A stretch of 64,000 nt of DNA from an uncultured Lachnospiraceae bacterium (GCA_934339135.1 CAKRHP010000012.1:54552-118551); one strand, 5' to 3'. Positions 44,623 to 56,939 are shown, counted from the stretch's first letter. Numbers and translations are program-made. The notes: generated from the letters alone by a model not told the origin.

Positions 44623-46011
44623 TTATTTCAGAATATCCTGAAGATCGTTAAAACCGGTATGGGTAGTTACTACCATGACGGTATCTCCGACCTGAATGGA
44701 ATCAGAACCGGTAGGGATCAGAATGGATCCGTTGCGGCTGATAAAACAGATTAACAGATTGTCCTTAAGAGACAGATCCATTAATGGTATATCCGTGACA
44801 GCAGATGGTTCATTGACACGGAATTCGATGGCCTCTGCACGGGAATTAAACATATGGTACAGAGTTTCAATATTGCTGCCCATGGAATCTTTTTTGGCAC
44901 GGACATACGCAACGATGGTCTCAGAAGTAATATAACGTGGGTACACAACGCTTCCCAGATCCAGACGGCTGATCACATCCTTAAAATTCATCCGGTTGAT
45001 CTTTGTAATGACCTTTGCCTTGGAAATCTGTTTGGCGTGAAGTGTCAGAAGAATGTTTTCTTCATCAATACCGGTCAGAGGGACAAAAGACTCGACAGAA
45101 TCAATGCCTTCCTCCTCCAGCAGATCCTCATCCGTACCATCCCCATTGATGATCGTTGCCTTTGGAAGAAGCTCGCTTAAGGTTTCACAGCGTTTCAGAT
45201 CCTGCTCTATGATCTTAACGGAAACGCCCATCGGCAGAAGCTGCTTTGCAAGATAGTATGCCGCTTTGCTGCCACCGATGATCATGGTGCTTTTGACCTG
45301 GTTTGTTTTGATGCCGATATCCTCCAGAAAGAAACGACCGTGCCCTTTTGGTGCTACGAAGGAAATCTTGTCCCCTCCCAACAGCAGGGAATCACCGGAT
45401 GGAATATACATGGCACCGCTTCTCTCAATACCACAGATCAAAACGCTGGTATTGATCTTTTTGCTGAGCAAGGCGACACTCATGCCATCTAATATATTAT
45501 TTTCCGGAATCTGTATTTTGATCAGCTCCGCCTGGCCATGGGCAAAGGAGTTGACCTCCAGTGCCGTAGGAAGATAGAGAATGCGGGAAATCTCCTTTGC
45601 AGCCTCCAGTTCAGGATTAATGATCATGGCAAGACCAAGCTTATCCCGCAGGTATGCTGCCTCGCCGCTGTAATCCGGTGTGCGGACCCGGGCAATCGTG
45701 GAACAGTTTGCCACCTGATTTGCTACGGTACAGCACAGAAGATTTAATTCGTCTGATTCCGTTACAGCGATCAGCAGATCGGCAGAGGCGATGCCGGCAT
45801 CCATTTGAATACGGTGGCTGGCGCCGTTTCCGGCTACGCCCATGACATCATAAATGCTTCCGACTTCCTGAACCTTTTTGGCATCCTGATCAATGATCGT
45901 AATATCATGTCCCTCTTTGACAAGCTGTTCGATCAGTGTAAGTCCTACTTTTCCGCAGCCAACGATAATAATATTTAATCCCTGTTTCGCCGGCTTCTTT
46001 GCGATTAACAT
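44623..46011 (-). CDS. trkA: Trk potassium system NAD-binding subunit
   Basis: A 462-residue TrkA with two RCK repeats. The first Rossmann motif is I-I-I-V-G-C-G-K-V-G with acidic end I-I-D-Q-D; the second is M-I-I-G-G-S-K-A-A-Y-Y-L. Each is followed by an RCK C-terminal (TrkA-C) domain. It gates TrkH from the cytoplasmic side in response to nucleotides. The internal ATG (complement of 46009-46011) is chosen for its GGGAGG site. Confidence 0.94.
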   Translation of the reverse strand: MLIAKKPAKQGLNIIIVGCGKVGLTLIEQLVKEGHDITIIDQDAKKVQEVGSIYDVMGVAGNGASHRIQMDAGIASADLLIAVTESDELNLLCCTVANQVANCSTIARVRTPDYSGEAAYLRDKLGLAMIINPELEAAKEISRILYLPTALEVNSFAHGQAELIKIQIPENNILDGMSVALLSKKINTSVLICGIERSGAMYIPSGDSLLLGGDKISFVAPKGHGRFFLEDIGIKTNQVKSTMIIGGSKAAYYLAKQLLPMGVSVKIIEQDLKRCETLSELLPKATIINGDGTDEDLLEEEGIDSVESFVPLTGIDEENILLTLHAKQISKAKVITKINRMNFKDVISRLDLGSVVYPRYITSETIVAYVRAKKDSMGSNIETLYHMFNSRAEAIEFRVNEPSAVTDIPLMDLSLKDNLLICFISRNGSILIPTGSDSIQVGDTVMVVTTHTGFNDLQDILK

Positions 46012-46090
46012 AAATCTTACCTCCCAAAACAAATACCCGGACGACACACGAAAAACGTGGAAGCCAGGATGACATATCTAAACACTCTAT

Positions 46091-46119
46091 ACTATATTCT
46101 TTTTTTTCACAAGTTTCAA
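46091..46119 (-). promoter_or_regulatory. trkA-trkH promoter
   Basis: On the minus strand TTGAAA, 17 bases, TATAGT. Confidence 0.65.
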
Positions 46120-46136
46120 GAAAAATTTATATGGAA

Positions 46137-46164
46137 TCATAAGACGGGATTTCCTGCATAGGAT
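46137..46164 (+). promoter_or_regulatory. possible sigma-E-type promoter of spoIIID
   Basis: TCATAAG and CATAGGAT lie 13 bases apart, loosely like the mother-cell sigma-E pattern (ATA upstream, CATA at -10). In Bacillus spoIIID depends on sigma-E. Confidence 0.35.
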
Positions 46165-46196
46165 GAAGTAAGGTATGAAATGAGGAGAAACACTCA

Positions 46197-46517
46197 GTGG
46201 AAAAGAAAAAATATGAAAAATATCGGTTAGGCTCGTTGTCGGAATGCCTGGAGGAACGTGCTGTTTTGCTGGCACAGTATATGATCGAACATAAAGCGAC
46301 CGTCCGTCAGACGGCAGCAGTATTCGGGGTCAGTAAAAGCACAGTACATAAGGATCTGACGGAAAAACTTCCGGCGATCAATCATGCTCTGGCATCGCAG
46401 GTACGGGAAGTGCTGGATGTCAATAAGTCGGAACGCCATATCCGGGGGGGACTTGCCACAAAGGAAAAATATCTTTTGAAAGAAAAAGAACAGGAGAAAT
46501 ACCGCAATGCATATTAA
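46197..46517 (+). CDS. spoIIID: sporulation transcriptional regulator SpoIIID
   Basis: A 106-residue SpoIIID from GTG 46197. The helix-turn-helix core is nearly invariant (T-V-R-Q-T-A-A-V-F-G-V-S-K-S-T-V-H-K-D-L-T-E-x-L), followed by R-H-I-R-G-G-L-A-T-K-x-K-Y. It controls mother-cell genes during sporulation. An N-terminal extension of about 15 basic residues precedes the usual start. Its presence supports a spore-forming host. Confidence 0.95.
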   Translation: MEKKKYEKYRLGSLSECLEERAVLLAQYMIEHKATVRQTAAVFGVSKSTVHKDLTEKLPAINHALASQVREVLDVNKSERHIRGGLATKEKYLLKEKEQEKYRNAY

Positions 46518-46525
46518 ATGCAGGG

Positions 46526-46555
46526 GAGTTTCTCCTGTTTCAGGAAACTCTTTAT
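46526..46555 (+). terminator. weak hairpin after spoIIID
   Basis: GAGTTTC pairs with GAAACTC around 11 bases, followed by only three T. It lies between two converging genes. Confidence 0.4.
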
Positions 46556-46573
46556 CAGAGTTTGAAAATTGTT

Positions 46574-48910
46574 TTATGACTGTTTCTCATTGATGGCACG
46601 GATCGTTTCCTGGATATCTTCCCAGGTCAGCTGGTCTGTGCTGAATGAGAGAATGGAATGTAACGGGGTATCGTTATACATTGCCCGCATCATCATGGCT
46701 GTTCCACCGCCCATACTGTCGTTTTCGGTGTCTGCGGCATCGATAAAGCCGCTTTTGACCATCAGATCATCAAGAGGAGACGGATCGTTTGCATGATCAT
46801 ATACATCCCCGCAGGAGGTGATGTCCGTTACGATAAACGGCAGCTTCTGCTCATTTTCCAGATGAAGAGTCAGACGCTGGCGGACGTCTCTGGAGGAAGC
46901 GGAGAGTAACAGTTCATAGTCTCCGGATGGTGCATACCAGTCATGGATCTGTGTGTTGTAATAGGCAAAACAACGTTCCTCCAGTTCTAAAATGACTGTT
47001 TTCGTTTCACCCGGCTCCAGACCAATCTTGGTGAAGTTGCGCAGCTCTTGTTCCGGACGGATCGCATCACATGCAGCATTTTTTACATAGAGTTGGACAA
47101 CCTCTTTGCCATATACATCACCGGTATTTGTAATATCTACAGATACCAGAATCTGATCCTGTGGTTTTGCCGTAATAGAAGGAATCACATTTGGCTCGGT
47201 GCCTTCTGCTGTGCTTGTGGCAGAACTGCTGACGGATTGACCGTTGACGATCAGTTTGGCATTGGAGTACTGGAAGGTGGTGTAACTGAGTCCATATCCA
47301 AATGGAAAAAGTACATCCATTTCCCGCTTATCATAATAACGGTATCCGATAAAAATACCCTCACTGTAATGAGACTCGTTCTGTGCACCCGGGAAATTCA
47401 GATAGGTTGGATTGTCCTGAACGCGGAGCGGGAAGGTCTCTGCAAGTTTGCCGGATGGATTTACTTTGCCGTAGAGCAGATCCGCGGCAGCAGCACCGCT
47501 TGCCTGACCGGAAAGATACATTTCCAGTACACCCTTTACCTTAGAAAGCCAAGGCATACGGATTGGGGAACCGTTGTGCAGGACAACCACAGTATTTGGC
47601 TGTACCTTGCAGATTTCATGGATCAGACGATTCTGGTTTTCCGGCATGTCCAGATGAGTCCGGTCAAAGCCCTCGCTTTCAAAGGAATCCGGCAATCCGG
47701 CAAAGATCACAGCAACTTCAGAGGACTTTGCAGCGTCAATGGCTTCTTTTAACAGAGCTTCGTCTGTTTCTTCCTGCTCGGAACAAAAGCCCTTGCTGTA
47801 GGTAATGTTTGGATTATCCTTCAGAACATCCAGTGCGCTTTCCACACGGAAACAGTTAATATGACTGGAGCCGCCACCCTGGATACGGGGAACCTCTGCA
47901 AACTCGCCTATGATGGCAATTTTCTGGGATTCCTTTAGCGGAAGGATCCCATCGTTTTTCAGAAGAACAGCACTGTTGCCTGCCATTTTGCGGGCAAGCT
48001 GGTGGTGTGCTTCTTTATCATAGGAAGCGTTTTCTTTCTTATTAGAATAATATTTATCTACCGCAGTCAGGATTCGTTCTACGGTCTGATCCAGAGTATC
48101 CATGGAAACCGTGCCGTTTTTGACTGCCGCTGCGATCTGTTTGTCGGTTTCTCCGTGACAGTCCGGCATCTCCAGATCCAGACCGGCATTTATGGACTTC
48201 ACGCGGTCATTCATGGCACCCCAGTCTGTCATAACAAGACCTTCAAATCCCCATTCATCCCGGAGAACTTTATTTAACAGCCAGTCGTTTTCACAGGAAT
48301 AGGTGCCGTTGATGCGGTTGTAGCTGCACATGATGGTCCATGGCTGTGCTTTTTTGACCACACGCTCAAAGGCGGCAAGGTATGTCTCGCGAAGCGTGCG
48401 CTCATCCACCTGGGCGCTGACATTCATACGGCGTGTTTCCTGATTGTTCGCCGCAAAATGCTTCAGGCTGGTTCCGACATTCTGTTCCTGGACACCGTTT
48501 ACAAAAGCGGCGCCGATCTCTCCGGCAACATAAGGATCCTCTGAATAATACTCAAAGTTTCTTCCTCCCAGAGGGGATCGTTTCATATTGATGCCCGGTC
48601 CCAGAAGAACAGCAACATCCTCTGCCTGACATTCCTCTCCGAGAGCATTGCCTACCTCGCGGACGAGGTCACGGTCAAAAGAGGATGCCATGGAGGAAGC
48701 CGTAGGAAAGCCAACGGCGAGAATGCTCTCAGCCCATCCCATGTTGTTTCCGACCTCTTCCTGCTTGCGGAGTCCGTAAGGTCCGTCCGAAACCATAATG
48801 CTCTTTAAGCCGACCCGGTCTACTGCCTCTGTGTGCCAGAAATCCGCACCGGAGCAAAGGCTTGCCTTTTCCTCCAATGTCATGTCCTGTATCATTTTTT
48901 TAATGTTCAT
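46574..48910 (-). CDS. glycoside hydrolase family 3 beta-glucosidase-like enzyme
   Basis: A 778-residue GH3 enzyme without signal peptide, so cytoplasmic. The N-terminal barrel carries L-K-H-F-A-A-N-N and the nucleophile Asp229 in V-M-T-D-W-G-A. The second domain contains the acid/base-type segment F-E-S-E-G-F-D-R, and a C-terminal fibronectin III-like domain follows (P-F-G-Y-G-L-S-Y-T-T-F). It would hydrolyse imported beta-glucosides or related oligosaccharides. The exact sugar cannot be read from sequence. It converges with spoIIID. Confidence 0.93.
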   Translation of the reverse strand: MNIKKMIQDMTLEEKASLCSGADFWHTEAVDRVGLKSIMVSDGPYGLRKQEEVGNNMGWAESILAVGFPTASSMASSFDRDLVREVGNALGEECQAEDVAVLLGPGINMKRSPLGGRNFEYYSEDPYVAGEIGAAFVNGVQEQNVGTSLKHFAANNQETRRMNVSAQVDERTLRETYLAAFERVVKKAQPWTIMCSYNRINGTYSCENDWLLNKVLRDEWGFEGLVMTDWGAMNDRVKSINAGLDLEMPDCHGETDKQIAAAVKNGTVSMDTLDQTVERILTAVDKYYSNKKENASYDKEAHHQLARKMAGNSAVLLKNDGILPLKESQKIAIIGEFAEVPRIQGGGSSHINCFRVESALDVLKDNPNITYSKGFCSEQEETDEALLKEAIDAAKSSEVAVIFAGLPDSFESEGFDRTHLDMPENQNRLIHEICKVQPNTVVVLHNGSPIRMPWLSKVKGVLEMYLSGQASGAAAADLLYGKVNPSGKLAETFPLRVQDNPTYLNFPGAQNESHYSEGIFIGYRYYDKREMDVLFPFGYGLSYTTFQYSNAKLIVNGQSVSSSATSTAEGTEPNVIPSITAKPQDQILVSVDITNTGDVYGKEVVQLYVKNAACDAIRPEQELRNFTKIGLEPGETKTVILELEERCFAYYNTQIHDWYAPSGDYELLLSASSRDVRQRLTLHLENEQKLPFIVTDITSCGDVYDHANDPSPLDDLMVKSGFIDAADTENDSMGGGTAMMMRAMYNDTPLHSILSFSTDQLTWEDIQETIRAINEKQS

Positions 48911-48975
48911 ATATGTCTCCTTCCTTATTATATATAAATTTTATAGAAAGAAATTATTCAATAACCTGGAAAAGC

Positions 48976-49004
48976 TTGACAACCATCAGATTAGATGGTA
49001 AGAT
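48976..49004 (+). promoter_or_regulatory. rpoBC promoter
   Basis: Consensus TTGACA, 17 bases, TAAGAT. The spacer is almost entirely a palindrome (ACCATC, six bases, GATGGT). The leader to the start at 49124 is about 113 bases and contains an AT-rich dyad at 49043-49064. Confidence 0.75.
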
Positions 49005-49123
49005 GGAAAATGCACTTATTGTGGCACCCTATAAAATAAAACTGATATAAAATATATTATATCATAGTTTGTGAGGATTGAAAAGCCACAAAATACTCTA
49101 CAAAATTAAGGAGTGAAACGGCG

Positions 49124-52100
49124 ATGGAGAAAAACAGAATACGTCCGGTAAAAGTAGGCAATGGTGTGAGAATGAGTTATGCCCATCAGGGAGAAGTTCT
49201 GGAGATGCCAAACCTCATTGAGGTGCAGACCAATTCTTACCAGTGGTTTTTGGATGATGGTCTGAAGGAAGTATTTCGGGATATTTCCCCAATCTCTGAC
49301 TTTGGCGGTCATCTCAGCCTGGAATTTGTTGATTTCAAGCTTTGCAGAGACGAGAGTAAGTACGATATTGACCAGTGTAAGGAGAGGGATGCTACTTATT
49401 CCGCACCTTTAAAGGTTAAGGTTCGTCTGCACAACAAAGAGACTGAGGAAATCAAGGAACATGAGATCTTTATGGGTGAATTGCCTCTTATGACAGCGAC
49501 AGGTACCTTTATCATCAATGGTGCTGAGCGTGTTATCGTAAGTCAGTTAGTACGTTCCCCAGGCATTTACTATGCGATCGGTCATGACAAGATCGGTAAA
49601 GAGTTATTTTCATCTACAGTAATCCCGAATCGTGGTGCGTGGCTGGAGTATGAGACGGATTCCAATGATGTCTTCTTCGTCCGTGTAGATAGAAATAGAA
49701 AGGTCCCGATCACTGTATTCCTGCGTGCTCTTGGACTGGGCACCAATGCAGAGATCAAAGAGCTTTTCGGTGAGGAGCCAAAGATCCTCGCAAGTATCGA
49801 GAAGGATACAACAGAAAATTATCAGGATGGTCTGCTTGAGCTTTACAAAAAGCTTCGTCCGGGCGAGCCACTTTCCGTAGACAGTGCCGAGAATCTTCTC
49901 AATGGTATGTTCTTTGATCCAAAGAGATATGATCTGGCAAAGGTCGGAAGATACAAGTTCAATAAGAAACTGCACTTCAAGAACCGCATCGTAGGATGCA
50001 GACTGGCAGAGGATGCAGTGGATACTGTGACCGGCGAAAAGCTGGAAGCAGGTACACTGATCACAGAGGAGATCGCGGTTCAGCTCCAGAACGCTGCAGT
50101 TCCTTACGTGATGGTGGAGCATGAGGAGCATGTGACAAAGGTTCTTTCTAACCTGATGGTTGACCTTCGTTATTATCTCCCGGATGTGGATCCAAAGAGC
50201 ATCGGTGTGACAGAGGATGTATATTATCCACTGTTAAAGCAGATCCTGGATGAGAATGAGTCCCAGGAGGATATCATTGAGGAGATCCGGTACAATATCT
50301 CTGAGCTGATTCCAAAGCATATCACCAAGGAAGATATCTTTGCTTCCATTAACTACAATATCCATTTGGAGTATGGTATTGGTAATGATGACGATATCGA
50401 TCACCTGGGCAACCGTCGTATCCGTGCGGTAGGCGAGCTGCTTCAGAACCAGTATCGTATCGGTCTGTCACGTATGGAACGTGTTGTTCGTGAGAGAATG
50501 TCCACACAGGATCTTTCTTCTATCACAGCACAGTCCCTGATCAATATTAAACCGGTAACGGCAGCCGTGAAGGAGTTTTTCGGAAGTTCCCAGCTGTCAC
50601 AGTTCATGGATCAGAATAACCCGCTGAGTGAGCTGACTCATAAGCGTCGTCTTTCTGCATTGGGACCTGGTGGTCTTTCCCGTGACCGTGCCGGATTCGA
50701 GGTGCGAGATGTCCACTACTCTCATTACGGACGTATGTGTCCTGTAGAGACTCCTGAGGGACCAAACATCGGTTTGATCAACTCTCTGGCATCTTATGCA
50801 CGTATTAATGAATATGGTTTTGTCGAGGCTCCTTACCGTAAGGTGGACAAGACAGATCCTGCAAACCCTCGCGTAACCGATGAGGTTGTATATCTCTCTG
50901 CTGACGAGGAGGATAAATATACGGTTGCACAGGCGAACGAGGCAATCGATGCGGATGGCCACTTTGTACGAAACAGCGTATCCGGCCGCCGTCGTGAAGA
51001 GACATCTGAGTTCCCGAAGAAGGAGATCGATCTGATGGACGTATCTCCTAAGATGGTGTTCTCTGTGGCAACAGCCATGATCCCATTCCTGGAGAACGAT
51101 GATGCGAACCGTGCCCTGATGGGATCCAACATGCAGCGTCAGGCAGTGCCGCTTCTGGTGACAGAGGCTCCGGCAGTTGGTACAGGTATGGAGATGAAGG
51201 CTGCGATTGACTCCGGTAACTGTGTGATCGCAGAGGCAGATGGTGTGGTTGAGCGTTCTGCTTCCAATGAGATCATTGTAAAGGAGACAAACGGCACCGT
51301 TCATAATTATAAATTAGCGAAGTTCCAGCGAAGCAACCAGGGAACCAGTATGAACCAGAGACCTCTGGTCAATAAGGGTGACGAGGTAAAGGCCGGTCAG
51401 GTTCTCGCAGACGGTCCTTCTACCTGTGGCGGTGAGATTGCTCTCGGTAAGAACCCGTTGATCGGTTTCATGACCTGGGAAGGTTATAACTACGAGGACG
51501 CGGTTCTCTTAAGTGAGAGACTGGTTCAGGAAGACGTTTATACTTCTGTACACATCAGCGAGTATAATGCCGAGGCAAGAGATACCAAGCTGGGTGCGGA
51601 GGAGATTACCCGTGATGTACCGGGCGTTGGTGACGATGCCCTGAAGGATCTGGATGAGAGAGGTATCATCCGTATCGGTGCGGAGGTTCGTGCCAATGAT
51701 ATTCTGGTCGGTAAGGTTACTCCAAAGGGAGAGACTGAGCTGACGGCAGAGGAGAGACTTCTTCGTGCGATCTTTGGTGAGAAGGCAAGAGAAGTGCGAG
51801 ATACTTCCCTGAAGGTTCCTCATGGTGAGTTTGGTATCGTTGTGGATGCCAAGGTATTTACCAGGGAGAACGGTGATGAGCTTCCACCGGGAGTGAACGA
51901 AAATGTTCGTATCTATATTGCCCAGAAGCGTAAGATTCAGGTGGGGGACAAGATGGCCGGCCGTCATGGTAACAAGGGTGTGGTTTCCAGAGTACTTCCT
52001 GTGGAGGATATGCCATTCCTTCCAAACGGACGTCCTTTGGATATCGTATTGAACCCTCTGGGTGTGCCTTCCCGAATGAACATCGGTCAGGTCCTGGAGA

Positions 52101-53017
52101 TTCATCTGAGTCTGGCTGCCAAGGTGCTTGGCTTTAATGTGGCAACTCCTGTCTTTGATGGTGCAAACGAGCACGACATCATGGATACACTGGAACTGGC
52201 AAACGATTATGCCAATACACCGCTGGATCAGACAGAGCTGGAAGCAGAAAAGGCAAAGGCTGCTGAGGATGGCACAGAATATCCGGCAGACGTTGTTCCT
52301 TTCGTTGATAAATATAAAGATATTCTTGATCCGGAAGTTATGAACTATCTGGTAGAGAACAAAGAGTACCGTCAGCAGTGGAAGGGTGTACCGATTCGCC
52401 GTGATGGTAAGGTTCGTCTTCGTGACGGACGTACCGGAGAGTACTTCGATGGTGAAGTTACCGTTGGTTTCATGCACTACCTGAAGCTGCATCATCTGGT
52501 TGATGATAAGATCCATGCACGTTCTACCGGTCCTTACTCACTGGTAACACAGCAGCCTCTGGGTGGTAAAGCCCAGTTCGGTGGACAGCGTTTCGGAGAG
52601 ATGGAGGTATGGGCACTGGAGGCTTATGGTGCTGCATATACACTTCAGGAGATCCTGACTGTGAAGTCCGATGACGTGGTCGGTCGAGTGAAGACATATG
52701 AGGCGATCATCAAGGGAGAGAATATCTCTGATCCTGGTATCCCTGAGTCCTTCAAGGTACTTCTCAAAGAGCTGCAGGCACTTGCTCTTGACGTAACTGT
52801 TCTGGATGAGAACGGTAATGAAGTACCGATGACGGAGAGTGTTGAAGAGGATCATGATGAGGACATCAAACCATTGATCGATGGCGATGCCAACTTTGCA
52901 TTTGGCAGTGGTGAGTCCTTTGAATCTGCCGGTTTTAAAGAGGGAACTGCAGAAGAGTTAGAGAATGACGACATTTTTGGTGATTTTGAAGCTTCAGAGG
53001 AGCCGGATCTGTTATAA
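49124..53017 (+). CDS. rpoB: DNA-directed RNA polymerase beta subunit
   Basis: A 1297-residue RpoB. The rifampicin region (about 50580-50700) reads [20 protein letters not shown] and then [11 protein letters not shown]; the common resistance positions carry the sensitive residues (Asp, His, Ser). Later conserved parts are [10 protein letters not shown] and [16 protein letters not shown]. The C-terminus has an acidic extension of about 40 residues. AAGGAG precedes ATG 49124. Codon use is strongly biased to preferred codons, as expected for high expression. Confidence 0.99.
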   Translation: MEKNRIRPVKVGNGVRMSYAHQGEVLEMPNLIEVQTNSYQWFLDDGLKEVFRDISPISDFGGHLSLEFVDFKLCRDESKYDIDQCKERDATYSAPLKVKVRLHNKETEEIKEHEIFMGELPLMTATGTFIINGAERVIVSQLVRSPGIYYAIGHDKIGKELFSSTVIPNRGAWLEYETDSNDVFFVRVDRNRKVPITVFLRALGLGTNAEIKELFGEEPKILASIEKDTTENYQDGLLELYKKLRPGEPLSVDSAENLLNGMFFDPKRYDLAKVGRYKFNKKLHFKNRIVGCRLAEDAVDTVTGEKLEAGTLITEEIAVQLQNAAVPYVMVEHEEHVTKVLSNLMVDLRYYLPDVDPKSIGVTEDVYYPLLKQILDENESQEDIIEEIRYNISELIPKHITKEDIFASINYNIHLEYGIGNDDDIDHLGNRRIRAVGELLQNQYRIGLSRMERVVRERMSTQDLSSITAQSLINIKPVTAAVKEFFGSSQLSQFMDQNNPLSELTHKRRLSALGPGGLSRDRAGFEVRDVHYSHYGRMCPVETPEGPNIGLINSLASYARINEYGFVEAPYRKVDKTDPANPRVTDEVVYLSADEEDKYTVAQANEAIDADGHFVRNSVSGRRREETSEFPKKEIDLMDVSPKMVFSVATAMIPFLENDDANRALMGSNMQRQAVPLLVTEAPAVGTGMEMKAAIDSGNCVIAEADGVVERSASNEIIVKETNGTVHNYKLAKFQRSNQGTSMNQRPLVNKGDEVKAGQVLADGPSTCGGEIALGKNPLIGFMTWEGYNYEDAVLLSERLVQEDVYTSVHISEYNAEARDTKLGAEEITRDVPGVGDDALKDLDERGIIRIGAEVRANDILVGKVTPKGETELTAEERLLRAIFGEKAREVRDTSLKVPHGEFGIVVDAKVFTRENGDELPPGVNENVRIYIAQKRKIQVGDKMAGRHGNKGVVSRVLPVEDMPFLPNGRPLDIVLNPLGVPSRMNIGQVLEIHLSLAAKVLGFNVATPVFDGANEHDIMDTLELANDYANTPLDQTELEAEKAKAAEDGTEYPADVVPFVDKYKDILDPEVMNYLVENKEYRQQWKGVPIRRDGKVRLRDGRTGEYFDGEVTVGFMHYLKLHHLVDDKIHARSTGPYSLVTQQPLGGKAQFGGQRFGEMEVWALEAYGAAYTLQEILTVKSDDVVGRVKTYEAIIKGENISDPGIPESFKVLLKELQALALDVTVLDENGNEVPMTESVEEDHDEDIKPLIDGDANFAFGSGESFESAGFKEGTAEELENDDIFGDFEASEEPDLL

Positions 53018-53067
53018 GACGAAACTTCGGATTTACACAACCTGGATGTGGAAGAATGGAGGTTACT

Positions 53068-56000
53068 ATGATCGATAGTACTGTAAAGGAAGAAAAGCAT
53101 ATCACATATGATGCGATCAAGATTGGTCTTGCATCTCCGGAAAAGATCAGAGAGTGGTCCCGCGGTGAGGTAAAAAAGCCGGAGACCATCAACTACAGAA
53201 CATTAAAGCCGGAAAAGGACGGTCTGTTCTGTGAGAAGATCTTTGGACCGAGCAAGGACTGGGAGTGTCATTGTGGTAAATATAAAAAGATTCGTTATAA
53301 AGGCGTTGTCTGTGACCGTTGCGGTGTCGAGGTAACAAAGGCGAGTGTACGTCGTGAGCGTATGGGTCATATCGAGCTGGCAGCACCGGTATCACATATC
53401 TGGTATTTCAAGGGTATTCCAAGCCGTATGGGTCTGATCCTTGATGTGTCTCCAAAGAACCTGGAAAAGGTCCTTTACTTTGCATCTTATATCGTACTGG
53501 AGGCTCAGGACGGTATCGGTCTGCAGCAGAAGCAGATCCTGTCTGAGGCAGAGTATCAGGAGGCAAGAGCAAACTATGGCAATGCATTCCGTGCCGGCAT
53601 GGGTGCTGAGTCTATCATGGAGCTTTTGATGAGCATTGACCTTGAGGAAGAGTCCAACACCCTCAAGGAGGAGCTGAAAAATGCATCCGGCCAGAAGCGT
53701 GCCCGTATTATCAAGAGACTGGAAGTGATCGAGGCATTCCGTGGCTCAGGAAACAAGCCGGAGTGGATGATCCTTACGGTTATTCCGGTAATTCCGCCGG
53801 ATCTTCGTCCTATGGTACAGCTGGACGGAGGACGTTTTGCAACATCTGACATGAACGATCTTTATCGTCGTATCATCAATAGAAATAACCGTCTGAAGAG
53901 ACTGCTGGAGTTAGGTGCACCGGATATCATTGTGCGTAACGAGAAGAGAATGCTCCAGGAGGCAGTGGATGCCCTGATCGACAATGGTCGTCGTGGCCGT
54001 CCTGTTACCGGCCCTGGAAACAGACCGCTCAAGTCTCTGTCTGATATGTTAAAGGGTAAGCAGGGACGTTTCCGTCAGAACCTGTTAGGTAAGCGTGTCG
54101 ACTATTCCGGTCGTTCCGTTATCGTCGTAGGACCAGAGCTTAAGATCTATCAGTGTGGTCTTCCAAAGGAGATGGCTATTGAGCTGTTCAAGCCTTTCGT
54201 AATGAAGGAACTTGTATCAGACGGAACGGCGCACAATATCAAGCAGGCCAAGAAGATGGTTGAGAAGCTCCAGCCGGAGGTATGGGATGTGCTTGAGGAG
54301 GTTATCCGTGAGCATCCGGTTATGCTGAACCGTGCCCCTACACTTCACCGTCTTGGTATTCAGGCATTTGAGCCGACACTGGTAGAAGGTAAAGCGATCA
54401 AGCTTCATCCACTGGTATGTACCGCATTCAACGCCGATTTCGATGGTGACCAGATGGCTGTGCATCTGCCACTGTCCGTAGAGGCACAGGCAGAGTGCCG
54501 TTTCCTTCTTCTTTCGCCAAACAACCTGCTGAAACCGTCCGATGGTGGTGTGGTTGCCGTACCTTCACAGGATATGGTGCTTGGTATCTACTATCTGACA
54601 CAGGAAAGACCTGGTGTAAAGGGTGAGGGCAAGTTCTTCAAGTCTGTCAATGAGGCGATCACAGCTTATGAGAATGGCGTAGTTACACTTCACTCCCGCA
54701 TTACAGTCCGCAGAAGCGGTGTCAATGCAGAGGGACAGGTTGAGATCAAAAATATCGAGTCTACTCTGGGACGTTTCATCTTCAACGAGATCCTGCCACA
54801 GGATCTGGGCTTTGTAGACAGAAGCAATCCGGACAATTTCCTGACACTGGAGGTAGACTTCCATGTAGGTAAGAAGCAGTTAAAGCAGATTCTGGAGAAG
54901 TGTATTGATGTACACGGTGCTACAGGTACTGCTGAGACAATGGATCATATTAAAGCATTAGGTTATAAGTATTCTACCCGCGCGGCCATGACCGTATCCA
55001 TTTCTGATATGACCGTGCCTGCAGCCAAGAAGGATATTCTGGCAGATGCAGAAAAGACAGTTGAGACGATCACACGTAAGTTCCACCGTGGTCTCCTGAC
55101 CGAGGAGGAGCGTTACAAGGCAGTTGTAAACACATGGTTCGCAGCCGATGATAAGCTGACAAAGGCTCTGATGGCCGGTCTGGATCGATATAATAATATC
55201 TTCATGATGGCTGATTCCGGTGCCCGTGGTTCTCAGGCACAGATCAAGCAGCTTGCCGGTATGCGTGGACTGATGGCGGATACATCAGGACGTACCATTG
55301 AGCTCCCGATCAAGTCAAACTTCCGTGAAGGTCTTGACGTACTGGAGTACTTCATTTCAGCCCATGGTGCCCGTAAGGGTCTGTCCGATACAGCCCTTCG
55401 TACCGCCGATTCCGGATACCTGACCCGTCGTCTGGTTGATGTATCTCAGGAGCTTTCCATCCGTGAGGTAGACTGCAGTGTGGATCGAGATGAGATCCCG
55501 GGTATGGAGATTGGTGAGTTTGCTGATGGCAAGGAGTTGATCGAGTCTCTGGAAGAGCGTATTACAGGTAGATTTGCCTGTGAGAATATGTATGATGACA
55601 ATGGTGAACTGATCGTAAAAGCAAACCATATGATCACACCAAAGAGAGCTGCACGTATTGTAAACACAAAGGCGATCATGGATGCCGGTTCTAAGGCAAG
55701 AGTCAAGATCCGTACGATCCTGACATGTAAGTCACACATCGGCGTCTGTGCAAAATGTTACGGTGCCAACATGGCAACCGGTGAGCCGGTTCAGGTTGGT
55801 GAGGCTGTTGGTATTATTGCCGCACAGTCCATCGGTGAGCCTGGTACACAGCTGACCATGCGTACATTCCATGCCGGTGGTGTAGCCGGTGATGATATCA
55901 CACAGGGTCTTCCTCGTGTCGAGGAGCTTTTTGAGGCACGTAAGCCTAAAGGACTTGCCATTATCGCTGAGTTTGGCGGTACCGTAAGCATTCGTGATAC

Positions 56001-56808
56001 CAAGAAGAAGCGTGAGGTTGTTGTTACCAACAAAGAGACAGGCGACAGCAAGGCATATCTGATCCCATACGGTTCCCGTATCAAGGTACTTGAGGGACAG
56101 GAGCTGGAAGCCGGTGATGAGCTTACAGAGGGTAGTGTAAATCCACATGATATCCTTGCGATCAAGGGTGTCCGTGCCGTACAGGATTACATGATCCGCG
56201 AGGTACAGCGTGTTTACCGTCTGCAGGGTGTAGATATCAACGATAAGCATATCGAGGTTATCGTCCGTCAGATGCTCAAAAAGATCCGTATCGAGAATAA
56301 CGGTGATTCTGATTATCTGCCGGGTGTTATGGTCGATGCTCTTGACTATGAGGACACGGTAGAGGCACTTACCAAAGAAGGCAAGGAGCCACCGGAAGGA
56401 AGTCAGGTTATGCTTGGTATTACCAAGGCTGCACTGGCAACCAATTCCTTTATGTCAGCCGCATCCTTCCAGGAGACCACAAAGGTTCTGACCGATGCCG
56501 CTATTAAGGGCAAGATCGATCCACTGGTCGGTCTGAAGGAGAACGTTATCATTGGTAAGCTGATCCCTGTTGGAACCGGTATGAAGAGATATCGTTCCGT
56601 AAAACTGGACTGCGATGAAGAGGCAGAGCGCGAGATTGCTGCAATCCGTGCTGCCAAAGCTGCAAAGTCTGAGGATGAGGACAAAAAGGACGACAAGAAG
56701 GATCGTGCAAAAGAGAAAGAAGCAGCGATCGAAGAAGAGTCTGCAAAAGATTTTGCTTCTTCTGACGGAGAGCTTGTATATTCCACATCCACAGAGGATG
56801 AAAATTAA
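53068..56808 (+). CDS. rpoC: DNA-directed RNA polymerase beta-prime subunit
   Basis: A 1246-residue RpoC. It has the N-terminal zinc site (C-H-C-G-K then C-D-R-C-G), the catalytic N-A-D-F-D-G-D-Q loop (near 54430), the second zinc site ([13 protein letters not shown]) and the bridge-helix region. The Lys/Asp/Glu-rich C-terminal tail is about 60 residues. ATG 53068 follows GGAGG and matches the family start better than ATG 53056. It is cotranscribed with rpoB, 50 bases downstream. Confidence 0.99.
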   Translation: MIDSTVKEEKHITYDAIKIGLASPEKIREWSRGEVKKPETINYRTLKPEKDGLFCEKIFGPSKDWECHCGKYKKIRYKGVVCDRCGVEVTKASVRRERMGHIELAAPVSHIWYFKGIPSRMGLILDVSPKNLEKVLYFASYIVLEAQDGIGLQQKQILSEAEYQEARANYGNAFRAGMGAESIMELLMSIDLEEESNTLKEELKNASGQKRARIIKRLEVIEAFRGSGNKPEWMILTVIPVIPPDLRPMVQLDGGRFATSDMNDLYRRIINRNNRLKRLLELGAPDIIVRNEKRMLQEAVDALIDNGRRGRPVTGPGNRPLKSLSDMLKGKQGRFRQNLLGKRVDYSGRSVIVVGPELKIYQCGLPKEMAIELFKPFVMKELVSDGTAHNIKQAKKMVEKLQPEVWDVLEEVIREHPVMLNRAPTLHRLGIQAFEPTLVEGKAIKLHPLVCTAFNADFDGDQMAVHLPLSVEAQAECRFLLLSPNNLLKPSDGGVVAVPSQDMVLGIYYLTQERPGVKGEGKFFKSVNEAITAYENGVVTLHSRITVRRSGVNAEGQVEIKNIESTLGRFIFNEILPQDLGFVDRSNPDNFLTLEVDFHVGKKQLKQILEKCIDVHGATGTAETMDHIKALGYKYSTRAAMTVSISDMTVPAAKKDILADAEKTVETITRKFHRGLLTEEERYKAVVNTWFAADDKLTKALMAGLDRYNNIFMMADSGARGSQAQIKQLAGMRGLMADTSGRTIELPIKSNFREGLDVLEYFISAHGARKGLSDTALRTADSGYLTRRLVDVSQELSIREVDCSVDRDEIPGMEIGEFADGKELIESLEERITGRFACENMYDDNGELIVKANHMITPKRAARIVNTKAIMDAGSKARVKIRTILTCKSHIGVCAKCYGANMATGEPVQVGEAVGIIAAQSIGEPGTQLTMRTFHAGGVAGDDITQGLPRVEELFEARKPKGLAIIAEFGGTVSIRDTKKKREVVVTNKETGDSKAYLIPYGSRIKVLEGQELEAGDELTEGSVNPHDILAIKGVRAVQDYMIREVQRVYRLQGVDINDKHIEVIVRQMLKKIRIENNGDSDYLPGVMVDALDYEDTVEALTKEGKEPPEGSQVMLGITKAALATNSFMSAASFQETTKVLTDAAIKGKIDPLVGLKENVIIGKLIPVGTGMKRYRSVKLDCDEEAEREIAAIRAAKAAKSEDEDKKDDKKDRAKEKEAAIEEESAKDFASSDGELVYSTSTEDEN

Positions 56809-56850
56809 AAACAATAAAAGAGAATTCTGATAGATTAGGACATTTTGATG

Positions 56851-56886
56851 GGACCTGGCAGAAGGATGCCGGGTCCTGTTTTGTTT
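56851..56886 (+). terminator. terminator of rpoBC
   Basis: GGACCTGGCA pairs with TGCCGGGTCC (one G-U) around six bases and runs into a T-rich tail. Confidence 0.85.
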
Positions 56887-56939
56887 GTTAAGAAATACGC
56901 TATACGTTATAGACGAAAATGTTTCGGGAGGATGCAATC

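Noticed and set aside
49610..52516. long minus-strand open frames opposite rpoB
   Set aside because: Codon-bias shadows of a highly expressed gene; no starts with ribosome sites and no domains.
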